This document shows, one piece after another, positions 11,967 through 23,528 of a stretch of DNA of 64,000 nucleotides (position 1 is its first letter; each line of letters begins with the position of its first letter). The position numbers were made by a program, and so were the translations under genes. A model generated the notes under the pieces. That model saw nothing but the letters and a program-made list of their open reading frames with translations, was not told where the DNA came from and ran no database searches. The DNA is from Scenedesmus sp. ARA3 (Eukaryota; Chlorophyta; Chlorophyceae; Sphaeropleales; Scenedesmaceae): contig RWJK01001977.1 in NCBI GenBank assembly GCA_004335835.1, forward strand, positions 111,341 through 175,340, written 5' to 3'.

Positions 11967-13436
11967 GTTAGCGTTGCTACATGTCAGCGCACAAGACACA
12001 TGTTGTAACTGCTGGATCCACCATGTGTTCTGCTGCGCTATACGTTGTGCTGGGTTCACCGTGTGTGAGCATTGCACATATGTGGGGGCACATGTCACCG
12101 CAGCCGCCTCACCGTATGGCCGCAGCGCATGGTCCCCAATGGCTCTGCTCATGGCCAGAGCGCCCATGACGCGGCAGCCGTTGTGGTAGAACACCTGCCC
12201 TCCAGCTGCACGGATGCGAGCCTTGTTGCATTGAAGTGTGACCAAAGCAGCAGCAGCAGCGGCAGCAGCAGGAAGAGTGGAAAGGGTGACCTGCAGGCAG
12301 CTTCCCGGCAGCTTCCCGGCCCACTGATGACGCATGCATCTGCTGTTGCCGCGTACACAGCATGCATGCGTGCATGATGCACCGATGTGTCATTGCAATG
12401 ACTTATGTATGCATTGCTGATTGTGGGACTTGTGCTGGCCTGCCCAACAAGAAAGTGCACTGCGCGCACCTGCTCATCTGCCCGGGTGGGAGTGTGGTCC
12501 TCCACTGGCTGTATGGCTGCTGCTTTGTTAATGATCACCGCCCTGCTGTCACCTGCAGCAGTTAGATACAATACATGGGGGTGAGTATGGTCATATGGGA
12601 CTGAGTACAATGACAGCTGCTGAGAGCTAGTTTTACCGCCCAGTGTAGGGGTTGCAGCATGGACGCAGGCAGCAAAAGGTCATGCCACAACACGCAACAC
12701 CAGCCAGAATCTGCTGCTAAGCATTGCAAGATGCTTATATAGTATTTGAGAAATGTTTGGCATGTCGAAATGTGGCTGGCTGTGCATGCATGGCGCAATA
12801 GCATCTGACATCTGCAAAACTGCCATTGGTCCCCACTGAAGCCAACACTCAGCGGCTTCACTCATTGCACACTGCCTAAACTGGCCTGATTTTGCATTGG
12901 AAAGCTGCAATAAACTCACCACAGCTGCTGATGTGGATGCTGCTGTTGGTTACCAGGGCCACAAGCGCTGTGGATCCCCTCAGGCTAGCTGCCTTCTTGG
13001 CATACAGCTCTTGGTCCAGGTCAGTGAAGGCAGCTGACAGAGCAGCTGCCACACTGTTTCTGCTCACGCTGCTGCCCGATAACCTGCCACATATGCGGTC
13101 TGGGATGTTCCTGGCGATGTACTTGGCGACAGAGTCGCCACCATGCCCATCGAAGCAACCCCCGACGATGACCTGCTGCTGCTGGGGGGGCTGGCCTGAA
13201 GCTGCCGAGGCTTGTACGCGTATCGTCACTGTACCATGACAATAAGCGTCTTCCATCTTTGGTCGCCTGCCTCTAATAGCTTCTACATGCCAGGCGGGTG
13301 AGCTCATAAGCCGCTCCTGGAAACTTGCCTTGATATCTGGCACTGTAGCAGCTGCGCTGATTGAGTCGCTACTAGATGCCTCCGAGGCACTCATGCTGCT
13401 AGGAGTGGTATCGGATGCGCTGCCACCAGCTGCCAT
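10386..13436 (-). CDS. PP2C-family Ser/Thr protein phosphatase with long low-complexity tail
   Basis: Five exons: 13436-12920, 12552-12470, 12221-12113, 11924-11824 and 11606-10386, with phases 1, 0, 1, 0; 676 residues. The catalytic domain (about 48-320) has every metal-binding motif: GRRPKMEDA (57-64), FDGHGG (95-100), GDSRAV (173-178), DHTPTRADE, FLLLASDGLWAVL with the metal-ligand Asp at 261, and SSDNITV (310-316). It should therefore be an active Mg/Mn-dependent phosphatase. The last 350 residues are Ser/Ala/Gln-rich with an internal basic patch and no domain. The start is the first ATG of the frame; the in-frame codons upstream begin with TTG. Exon 4 is only 101 bp and lies behind a (CAG)12 tract that runs into its acceptor. 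The substrate is not predictable; plant relatives act in stress and hormone signalling. Confidence 0.93.
11928..11963 (+). repeat. (CAG)12 microsatellite at a 3' splice site
   Basis: Read on the minus strand, this (CTG)12 tract is the pyrimidine-containing region of the intron before PP2C exon 4 and merges with its acceptor at 11926-11925. Confidence 0.9.
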
Positions 13437-14849
13437 GGAAGCAGGAACGGACGGTGCCCAATTAATACGAGCTCCCACTGACACAGCACAGTTGCAAAAG
13501 AAAGAAAAATGGCTTGAACTATGCAACTATGTTGTATATCGGTTGGCTTAGCTCTGACAGAACATGTGCAAGCTGGCTTCTGCTTGGTTCTCACTCAGAG
13601 GAGCTTTTGAGTGTGCTGCGAGTACTTGGAAGGATAATCAAAAGACCAAATGTTACAAACGGACCTGCATAATCGGTATGCAAATGTCAGCGATATCAGT
13701 GGCAGGCGAAGGTGTGGGGTGTGATGGCACGTACTGCGGAAGTTTGTCTGAACACACATCAATTGCCAGGTAGAATACACACTCTTTGCATCCGAAGGAA
13801 CTTGCAAGCAACGAACAGCATTACAGCGCAGCTGCCTGTGGAGCTCGAGTTTATACCCACCAGCTTCCTGTCTGAGCTGGAGACCTACACCATGGGACAG
13901 GTCGAACGGCTGGGAAGCGCCTAAACCACTGCTGGGCACCTCGTTTTCTCAAACTGGCCCTGCAATGTGGAAGTGCTGCTTCCAAAACACGGTCAGAGCT
14001 GCAAGCAGGAAAAGGGTGATGTGCAGTGCACACACCTGCATGAAGCTGATCAGCTTGTCCGCCTTGCAGGTTGCATTAAGTAAAACACGATATAAAAATC
14101 TTCTAAGAGTCATGTGTGCATTAGTTTGGAGCTGGGCTTAAGCCTCCGCACCAACGGCGCTGCCCCACCTTCCGGGCGCCTGCTGACGGGCTTTGACCCC
14201 GCCATGTCAAAATCCACATCAGCACGGGCATACAACTAACGATAACCCCACATTTTCGATCTGAAATCATTTCGCAAGTGTTGCGTACCCGTTGCAACGA
14301 CGGCAAAGCAGTTGCTGCTGATCCACAGCACAACTCATGATGACTTGATTTGGGTCCGACTCGCCAGCATACATCTGCCCTGGGAGCATATCTTACCACT
14401 GCCGCAAATTCAAACCTGCGTTGATTGTAGTTACCAGGGGTTCGCAGGGGCCGCCCATGCACAAGTATGACGTCCCTGAGACAATAGTTGTGTTCTTGAG
14501 CACGACTGCTTTGACTGCCGCAGTTGTGACAACCATGCAATGGATGCGTCGGGCACACTCCCCCAAGAATGTCAGTACTAAGTCAGATCAACAGCCGCGC
14601 ATGCCTCGTGCATCGCTGGTTGGGATAGCCCAACAGCACATGAGTCTAGTGCAGCATAGTATTGTCATATTACATGACAGGGCAGCACGCATGCAAGGCT
14701 GCCAGTTTCTGTGTCACACTGTGCAGCCTGCAGCCATCGACGTCCCGCACCTGGCACAGCTCTGCTGAGCACACACATGCTGCTGGTGCAGCTGCTTACA
14801 CAGCACCGCGCTGTTTGACCACCTCAGCAAAGGCTCACCCACCCAGCAC
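13437..14849. other. Intergenic, no gene seen
   Basis: This holds the 5' flank of the PP2C gene and the 3' flank of the TEX47-like gene, both on the minus strand. ORFs on both strands are short and unstructured. A stretch around 14657-14772 (minus) reads as an open frame but fits no splice phase from the neighbouring gene. Confidence 0.35.
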
Positions 14850-16834
14850 TCACACCACCGACATCACCACAGGCCGCGCCACTGGCCATGCCACGTCATC
14901 ATCCAGCAGCAGTGCCGGTGCGCTGCTGCCATACATGCCCATCCAGTCACTGGCGCTGGGCAGCTCTGCGCTGCTGGCCAGCGACAGCAGCACCTCGCAG
15001 CCTGGCAGGTCGTCGTGGTAGGACGCCAGCGAGCCCAGCTGGTGCAGAGCCTCAGCCTGCAGCAGCAGCAGCAGCAGCGGTCACGAGGGTTGAGCAGCAC
15101 GGCAAGACTGTGACCGGCTGTTTTGCAGGCCCAAGGAGTGCTGTGGGACAAATACTGCTGTGATGTGAGCTGCAGATTTCACAAAACAGCACTGAGCAAC
15201 GCAGTAGGTCAGCAGCAGGTGCAAAACTTGACAGCTCGCAATGCTGTGCTGCTGCTGCTGGCGTCGCTGCCGCAGCCAGCTGCCAGCACGCAGCATATGC
15301 AGCTGCACAGCACCAGACATACCCGCAGCTAGCTGCTGCACACACCACTAACCTCTGGCAGCACTGACAAGCTGCTTGCGATCCGTCTCTGCGTTGCAAC
15401 AGCGCTGCTCGCCAGCTTGACAACTCTGCGAGCATCACCAGCAGCATGCAGGCATTAGCCCTGCGCAACTGCACTGCACTGTCATTACTGTTGCTGCTAG
15501 CAGAGCACCTAGCTATCTGAGGGCTGGTTTATTTACTGGGGGCTTTCCAGCTGTTGTACAAGGCTGAAGGCCTGCCGCTGGCCACATATCACCTCTGTCG
15601 AGTGCTGTACACAGCTTCCACCATCCGTCCGTGTGCGTGATAACACATGCCGCACTGCTGACACAACATAGCCAGCAGTGTAGGCTTGAAGGACGTGGTG
15701 CTTACTGTGCTGGGTCTGCTGCGTCTGCTGTCTCCACGCTGCTGGTTGAGGGAATGAAGGCAGTGAACAGCGCACTGCAGCAGCGGGACGGCAGCCCCTC
15801 ACTGCTCAGCAGCACCTGCAGACACAGCAGGCAGTGGCAGCAGGCAGGAGCAGGAACAACCAGTCCCTTGTGTGTCTGCTCTGGAATACATGCGTACCTG
15901 CTGCCATTACTGATGGGTGGTGCTTCAGCTGGTGCTTCAACTGCTGTTGCCAGCCGACACGCCAGCAGATGCTACTGGTAGCATCATGCTGCATGCTGTG
16001 GTGGTCTGAGACGCATACTGGTATATACTGTTTGCGGTCAACATCCACCGTCTGCTTACCCGCGTGTCCTGCAGCAAGCCTGCTGCATCTTGGCTGCTGC
16101 TCAGTTCCTGCAGCACACCTTGGAGGGTGTGCAGGTACCCCTGCATGGCGCGCACACGAATGGTGTATGTATCTGTTATGTCTTTTATGCAGCTATGCGA
16201 GCGGCATCTACTGCTCCTGCAGATTGCAACTGCTGCTGGTGCCTGGGCTGCTGGTCAAAGGACGCTGTTATGCTGTAGCGTTGACACATGCAGGAGACAA
16301 AAGCTCCGATATTGCTTGATTAAGCCCTCATAACTAATCGAGGCTCAGCTGGCTGTGCTGGCCTCACCTCAAGGCAGACAAGCAGGCATGCTGGGTACAC
16401 AAGGAGCAGGCCTGTGACTGCATCGCCACCAGGCTGCTGGTTGATCACCCCGGACAGTAAGCCTGGGGACAGAAGCAACATGGTCAGGTGCTTAAGCGAA
16501 GTTCAAGGGGTCAGACTAGCTAGATGGTGCAGGAGGTCAAGCTGCTGCAGCTGTGAGTCAGGCCATTCTGCAGTGCACTGCACCTGCAGCAGCATCTGCG
16601 CTGCTCTGCCTCTTCTTGAAGCTGCAGACCAGCTGCAGCCTGAACAGGTTGGCTCCACTGATCTACAGACAGCCATAAAGACGACTTTCAGGCTCAGTCT
16701 CAAGCTGCAAGCCTCAAGCATAGCTACACAAGCTCTGGCTACTGCTGTTGGATTGGGTGTTGCTGTGATGCTCTTGCCTGCTCCTCGCTCAGACTATCCA
16801 GCACCACAGCCAGCAGAGTTTCCCGTGTATCCAT
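14850..16834 (-). CDS. TEX47-like (BLUF-like fold) protein, exon chain partly resolved
   Basis: Exons supported by matching phases are 16462-16368, 16140-16060, 15815-15706, 15425-15353 and 15056-14850 (stop TGA). The 5' exon contains ATG 16834 and MDTRETLLAVVLDSL; ending it at 16795 keeps the frame and gives 201 residues, but a GC donor at 16777 is also possible and there may be an exon further upstream. Diagnostic stretches in order are TGLLLVYPACLLVCLEG, LLQDTRVLLSSEGLPSR, VVKLASSAVATQRR, DLPGCEVLLSLASSAEL, DWMGMY and LLLDDDVAWPVARPV. They follow the order of vertebrate TEX47: GLLLxYP, an IPxR-like turn, a helical segment, MY, and a terminal DSEVVWP-like motif. TEX47 is testis-expressed, and a role in cilia is only an inference. 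No flavin-binding residue set can be asserted. Confidence 0.55.
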
Positions 16835-17581
16835 GAGTTTGAAGCTATAGCGGAGCTGCCTTTGATACGGCAGGCTCAAATTCAAGCTGGGTGCGGTGAC
16901 CTGCAGTCACTGGTCAAAGTATATCTCGCGTTTCACGAGCTATCAATGCAGACACGACGCATGCGGAATGATGTATTAACGTCCCATCGTAATAGTTTGT
17001 CCCGGAAGAATCAGGCAACAAACAAAACCCCTCCTGTCGTTGTTGTCGTTGGTGCCTGATGTTTGATTTGCCTATCCTGCTCTGAATGCTATCAGATGAA
17101 ACCAAATTCTGAATCAAACAGCTTTTGACGCAATTAAACATACGACTACAGCGCAGGGAGCAACACCTCCAGTTGCTGGTGACCCCGATCACTTGGTGAC
17201 AGGCAGAGGTGAGGCGTCCCACCGATACATCTGAAGTAATAGCTGTTTATGCTTGTCTGATGGAAGGCGTGGCGCATCAGGGACTGTGTGGGTAGTTAAA
17301 TTAGCCGCGAACCACTGCCAGGGCGTTGCTCGCTTTGCATGCTGCGCATGCATGCTGGCTGTTCGCAATGCACAAAACGCAGATGACTTGACGTGGCTCT
17401 GCATGTTTGATGCATCACCTGATCCCCATCCTCGCACCCGCCTAGATACAGCAGCAGCATGAGCTGTAGGAGAAGCAAAGTGACAAAGCTAGTTATCTAC
17501 CGTCAGGCTTGAAGATACCTTTAATGTCCTCATTTGTACATATGAATGCTTTATCGTGCTTGCAGGAAAGCGTGTGTGAGC
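16835..17581. other. Divergent intergenic region
   Basis: It lies between the minus-strand TEX47-like gene and the plus-strand GPI-type gene. An acceptor-like gactgcag ending at 16901 (minus) followed by VTAPSLNLSLPYQRQLRYSF in frame with ATG 16834 suggests the TEX47-like gene may have one more upstream exon here. No other coding sign. Confidence 0.4.
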
Positions 17582-18973
17582 ATGGCAAGGCTGGGATGTG
17601 CCTGCTGGGCACTAGCAGTGGCCTTTCTGGCGCTGTCGACCAGGGCAGCGCTTGCAGGCCTCATCATTGAAAACGATGGCAGCGACCTGTGTGCAGCAAA
17701 CCTGAAGACATGCACATCCAGATGTGCTCTCCCACAGAGCTTCCTGTTCATGTGCAACAGCGGCGGCACATTCAACAAGCCCTACAGCGACTGCAAGTGT
17801 GTCACGCCACCACCTGTCGGCGCACAGACAGACGGAAGTGAGTCCACGATACAGGCAGGCCGTGTTACCTGGCACTGCTGCTGATGTTGCAGCCGTGCCT
17901 AGCTGCTCTACCCATTGCTCTTCCTGATGTTGACTTAAGCTACAGCTTGCCGCGGCTGTCATGCCTGCGCCTTGCCGTCGCGGCTTTGCACCCAAACCAC
18001 TGCCTGGCCCCCACGCAGACACCACTGACGCCCACAATTGCTGCTGTCCCTACCTCTGCCTCGTGTACTTGCAGGTGCCATCTTCCAGATGGTGCAGTGG
18101 CCAGGCCCAGAGGCCTGCCAGAGCAACACGTGGCTGTATGATTGCGCGCAGTGGATGAACCTGCAGGCCATGAACAACAACCTGCAGGGTCAGGCCACTG
18201 ACCAGGCCTCTGCAATGGCACAAATGGCAGCCATGCAGGCAGCTGAGCAGGCGCAGATGGCAGCAATGCAGGCGGCACAGGAGCAGATGGCAGCAGGCGG
18301 CAGCCAGCAGGCAGGCGGCGCTAGCCAGGCAGCGATGCCAGGTCAGAGTGTGGCAGGTGTGCCAGGCATGGACCAGTCTGCTGCTGCTGGCGTGCCGGGC
18401 CTTGGTGGTGCTGGCGGTGCTGGCATGGGTATGGCAGGTGGAGCAGGCATGGGTGCAGCAGGTGGCATGGGTGGTGCAGGAGTGGGCGGTGCCGGAATGG
18501 GCGGTGCAGGGATGGGCATGGGTGGCGCTGGCATGCAGCAGCAGCCCAGCAGCAGCTTGATGGGCAACAACATGCTGGGCCACAGGCACCTCCTGCAAGC
18601 TGGCATGATGGGTGCTGGTGCAATGTCTACTGCTGGGCCCACTGCAATGCCTACAACTAGCCTGAGCGCTGCCTGCCAGAAGCCAATCCAGGGGCTGGTT
18701 ACTGCTGCTGGGGGTGGCGTGATGGTGGTGCCAAACTTCAAGGGAGTTGCCACTATGATGACCAGGGGCAATGACACCATGTTCATTCAGCTTGGTGGCC
18801 AGGGTAGCAACTGCGTGGCCGCATACAAGCTCAAGTCTGGCCAGATCATGGATATGGGTAGGCCCAAGGACGCGCCTGCTGCTGCTGCCGCCAAGAGTGC
18901 GGCCGGCACGGCGGTGGTGTCAGGTGCAGTGAGCATCGTGCTGGTGCTGGCAACGCTGCTGCTGGCGCTGTGA
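17582..18973 (+). CDS. Secreted, probably GPI-anchored Cys-containing, Met/Gly-rich protein
   Basis: Two exons, 17582-17837 and 18075-18973 (phase 1), 384 residues. A signal peptide (MARLGCACWALAVAFLALS) is followed by an N-terminal region with about ten cysteines (DLCAANLKTCTSRC, FLFMCNSGG, DCKCV, EACQSNTWLYDCAQW), suggesting a disulfide-bonded extracellular domain. Then come Met/Ala/Gln repeats (AQMAAMQAA type), a long Gly-Met-Ala segment, a second folded-looking part (about 300-350, with VMVVPNFKG and IQLGGQGSNC), and a C-terminal small-residue plus hydrophobic tail typical of GPI attachment signals. It has no charged cytosolic tail. The family is unknown to me; a cell-surface or wall role is an inference. 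An in-frame ATG at 17546 is possible, but the 17582 start gives the cleaner signal peptide. Confidence 0.65.
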
Positions 18974-20628
18974 TAGCAACAGGGCTGAAGACAAAGACAG
19001 ATGCGCTCCTCCAGAATCGTGGTGTTTTGCGATTGAGGTTGCGCATGTTGAGCAAGCAGTGTGCGGGTGGCATCATGTCTGCTTCACACAGGCAAGGGGC
19101 ATGCTGCCAGGGTGCAACTGCAAGGGAAAGGTGCGCGCGGCTGTGAATGAGGTTCCAACGTGATGCGACTCGCCCGTGTGGGCTTGCGCCGGTGTAATGT
19201 GTGGTGCAACTGGGCAGATCCCAGGCTTTGAGCATGAGCATGAGCTGCATGTATGTATGCATGTATGTGCATGAACATGAGCTGCGTGTAAGCGTGTGTT
19301 GTGATCAGTTGTGAATGCAGCAGCAGCCAGGCCATGTATGTAAGACAGCAGTCTTATGGCCGCCCCTGCATTTGAGCAGGCGTCTGCATAGGTGCTACCA
19401 CATGCAGTTGTACGCGTGCAGCTTGCACATTTCAAGGCACGGCTCGGCGGGTACTATATACAGTTCAGCTGAGGTTTGGTGTGTTGTTGGCTGCTGGAAG
19501 TTGTCAGAGACAGCGCCCCACGGGTTCGCTGTGCCTTTGCAAGGGCACGAGATGGTTCTTGCATGGTGCACACATGCATGTGTCTGGCATGGGATGGAAT
19601 GTGCCTGTTTTGTGGTGTAGGATTAAAGTGTGTCAGGCTCAAGTGTGTTGTGGAGTTGTGTGGGGGTTGTGGCGTCAGCATCAGGACAGCGGCTAACACA
19701 CCACAGGAGGGCAAGCATGGTTGTGACATGGCGGCACAACATGCAAGTGTGCTGCACTACTATATGTGTTGATTTTGGCGCCAGCATGGTGCACGAGGGG
19801 CTTGCAGGATTTTGCTTGCAGCATGACGTAGTACTGTGCCGGCCACAAACTGGCCTGTAGCTGCTGAGCTACTGGCTCTGTTGTGCATACATACATGCTG
19901 CTGTTGCTTCCACAGATGCTGCATGTTTTCTTATCTCAGATCACACAGGAGCAGAGAGACTGCATGAGCATCATTGCAACGCGGTGCAACGCTGCACATG
20001 GCACTGACAGTGCAGCCCGCCGCGGCAGCTAGTGTCATGTTTTAGGGTTGTAGGATCCGAGGGGGCTAGGTTGCAAATCCCTGCGCGTACTACGTAGTAT
20101 ACTTGCACAAGCTGCAAGTCTGGATGTCAGTATTCATAGAAACCCTATCCTGTGCTTCAGCTAAAAGCTGAAGGTGCAATTGCTTTATTTTGGGTGTAGT
20201 GGTTGTGTACAGTTGTCACTGCATGGGTCTCCTTCCTGAATCAGTACTGTGATGTTTTTGGAGTCCAAGTCATGTAACACCCTGATCACCAAGCCTGCCT
20301 GGCACTTGAGTCAGTTATCACAGCCTCAATCATCGCCAAATTATTACAGGTCAAGCACATGCATATGCAATCAAGCTGTAGCAATAAGTTCGCCGTGCAA
20401 TAAGCTCATTTAAAGATACAATACATACGAAAATGGCTGTCATGGTACAAGCAATCAAAAACAATACACCAGCTGGCCAGCTGCCAGCGCACAGTGTGGC
20501 ACCCTTGCAGCCAGTCAGTGCACCTAGTGTCGTACAGGCCGTTTTTCAGGCCTTCTAACAACGCTGCGCAGTTTCTGCAAAATTAATAACAACGCTGCAC
20601 AGTTCCTGCATGGCTGACGCGAGCGACA
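18974..20628. other. 3' flank and intergenic region
   Basis: A TGTAA at 19193-19197 fits as the polyadenylation signal of the GPI-type gene, 220 bp past its stop. The remainder has no gene. Small structures seen are a perfect 12-bp palindrome TACTACGTAGTA (20088-20099) and a hairpin with 8-bp arms CTTCAGCT/AGCTGAAG (20155-20173). Confidence 0.4.
19193..19197 (+). terminator. Putative polyadenylation signal TGTAA
   Basis: First TGTAA after the GPI-type gene, 220 bp past its stop codon. A second one lies at 19339-19343. Confidence 0.4.
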
Positions 20629-21120
20629 GTGACGCTCCTGGAATACATGAGCCCAGAAAGAGCGGCAAAGCATAGCAGCAAGATCTGCACATCTACGGTG
20701 ACGCTACAGGACTGCAGTACGATGCAATACATGTCAGGACTGAAACCTGCCACAGGCACAAGCTCAGCGAGCCGCTACTCAGCTCATGAGGGTGATTGTG
20801 ATTGTTTGATTATGGAAAATCAGACAGCGCAACGCCATATAGCAGCAAGACCTGCACAATCGCTGTGACGCTACAGGACTACATGAAGCAAGTAAGCACA
20901 CTAGAAAATAGCAGCAAGACCAGCACATCTGCAGTGACCTCCAGACTACAGAAACTAAGACAGGGCATCACATTGTAGCAACATATTCTAGTCTGCTGTG
21001 ACGCCACAGGACTACATGAACCAAGACAGCGCACCAAAGCACAGCAACAAAACTGATAATCTACTGTGACGCTACAGGAACACAGGCACGAAGACAGCAC
21101 GCTGTAGCACACCGGCAATC
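20629..21120. repeat. Diverged tandem repeat of about 68 bp
   Basis: The core GTGACGCTACAGGACTACAT recurs with changes near 20629, 20699, 20864, 20932, 20997 and 21065, spaced mostly 65-70 bp. Between cores are recurring pieces of the form AGACAGCGCACC and TAGCAGCAAGACC. The copy expected near 20765-20800 is degenerate. The array ends about 85 bp beyond the stop of the multipass membrane gene. Confidence 0.7.
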
Positions 21121-21205
21121 TGCAAAGTGTTAACAACACCAATTATGCCATAGTAACAACACCTGCTGGTAGCCAAACAGATTCCGACTATTGCAGCCTC
21201 TGCCT

Positions 21206-23491
21206 TCACATACTGCCCTGCGCATACCTACTCAGCGCTGCGCCTTGTGACTGCAGCCACCGCGAGACAGCCGCCGTCAGCGCCTGCAAGCTCCTGCCCA
21301 AAGCACGCACAGCCGCCAGAATCTGCTGCCAGTCCATCGCCAGCAGAAACTCATACGCACCCCAGAGCATGCAGCCCATGTTGCCAACCAACACCAGCAC
21401 ACCAATCGCATCTTTCGCAGCCGCCGGCAGCGCCACAAACACACCAGTAGCCGGCTCCCGAGCTCGCTCTGTTAGCAGCACCAGCGCAACATAGCTGGAG
21501 GCAGTTAGACAGATCGCCCCGCCGACCATCAGGCGCTGTAAGCGCTGGCATCTGTACGGCCGCATGTACAATAGTGCGGCTACAGCAAATGTGAGCATCA
21601 CATTCATTAAGCAAGCCTGGTAGAACTCCCCAAGCTGATTTGAAAACACAGTAACGGCAACACACACCGCGGTTTGCACCATGATCATGCTCTCCCAGGC
21701 GCGTGCAGCGCCTCCCCTGTAGCAGCGCAAAAGGCTGCCAAATCGCAGCAGCGATGGCGCATCCATGCGCTTAGAGCCGCGCAGAAGCAGGACTGCTAGC
21801 CCAACTGGCATGCCAAAGCACACAAACAGGATGCCAATGACACCCAGAGTGGGTCGCAGCAGCGCATGTGCTCCGGTGCCGCACTGCATGTTTGCATAGC
21901 CTGCCCATACATGCTGCAGCTCAGGTGAGTGGGATGCTGTGTGCACAGGCAGACACACAAACAGCTGCAGGCACGTCCTCACCAAGCTCGGATAGAAGAA
22001 GAAAACAGCAGCTAGCGTGATCAAGTGCATTCTGCATTGCACCAAGTGCCTCAACGACACGACTGGCTTGCGTGGAACGTTGAAATGCGTGCGCAGCTGC
22101 CGCACAACGCTCCAGCAAGCCAGCTCTAGCAGCAGCAGCACTGACAGCATGGCAAACGGCATGCAGAAAATCGATACAACACGTGCAGCAGCTACAGCCT
22201 CTCCACTGAGACCTAAACCCAATGACTTGACCAGGCAATCCACAGACAGAGGTGGCGCATGTCCAGCTGCAAGTATAACACTCAGAGCTGCCAGTGGCTG
22301 TGCAATGACAGAAGGCCACTGCAGCTGCATGGATGCCAGTATGGCCCAGAACTGCAGGAACAGCAGAAAGCACCGCAGCACATCTGACGGCTTGCTCCTG
22401 CTGCATCCGATGCCATCCTCAGGAGCAGCCGCACTTCTGCTGCTGCTGTTGTCATCTTGATGATGTCCAGTACCGCTTGTTGGGGCACCTGCTGCTTCCA
22501 AGCTGGATACTGCTGCTGCTGTTGCAGCAGTGGCGGTGCTACACCTGTCAGACCAACTTCTTGCACCCGCCGGCGGCAGCAGCGGAACACGCGCAAGGTT
22601 GGCGCCTGCTGCAGCAACATCTGCAGGGCTTGCATCTGCTGTACCTACAAGCTGGGGCCTAGCCTTCGCCGGCTTGCTAGCATACAGGGCATCCTCTGAC
22701 TGTGCACTCGCTGCTGCACTGTCCTCTGCAGCGCTGCTGTAGCTGCTCAGGCTGTTGCTGCTGCTGTTGCTGCTGACGGCAGCAAGGAAACTGGTGTTTA
22801 CTGTACTGATTCCAGGCAGGCCTGACACTTGCCCCGAAGCTGAGCCAGCAGCAGCAGCAGCAGCAGCAGTTGGCTGTGCCTCTGCATCCGGGAATTGCGC
22901 AGGTCCAGCAACCACACCTTGCAAAGACCCATACCTGCCTGCTGCTTTGGGTGGCAGCCGCAGCAAGCGAGGAGAAGCTGGGTGTGGTGCCTCTCCAGCA
23001 GTACGACTGCCAGCAGCAGTGCTGCCTGCTTGCAGGAAGCTCAGAGGCATAGCAGCAGCAGGCTTTGCTGCCAGTGACTCCTTGGCCTGAGGCGGTACAG
23101 AGAGCCAAAAGGATGGCAGCCGTGCTGCTCCTGCTGCATCCCCTGGAGCTGAATAATCTCCCGGGCACTGCTGGTTGTTGTTATTGTTGTGGTGGTGATG
23201 GCGGTGTGGGTGGTGTACATGTGTTGGCAAGCTGCCAGCTGCAGCGTTCCTTTGGGCTGTTGGTGCTGTTGGTGGGTCGCTGCAGACAGCCGGAGTTTGA
23301 CGGCTGAAGACACCTGTCACTGAACCAGCAGCCCGCTTGACTGCAGCTTGCAGCTTCTGCCAGCTGCTGATGGGCAGATGGCAGGCATCTGCATGAGGGC
23401 TGCACTGAACAACTGGCAGCTGCTGGATTGGACTTGGGCCGGGCCTGTGTCCGATGTTTGCTTTGCACATGGTGGCAAGCTGCACTGCTGG

Positions 23492-23528
<37 letters not shown>

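Noticed and set aside
14657..14772. Extra 3' exon of the TEX47-like gene
   Set aside because: It requires phase 1 from the previous exon, whose possible donors are phase 0 or 2. The preceding exon already ends after the conserved VAWP motif, as in the family.
20038..20046. TTTTAGGG, the Chlamydomonas-type telomere unit
   Set aside because: Only one copy with no array, so it is expected by chance in 64 kb.
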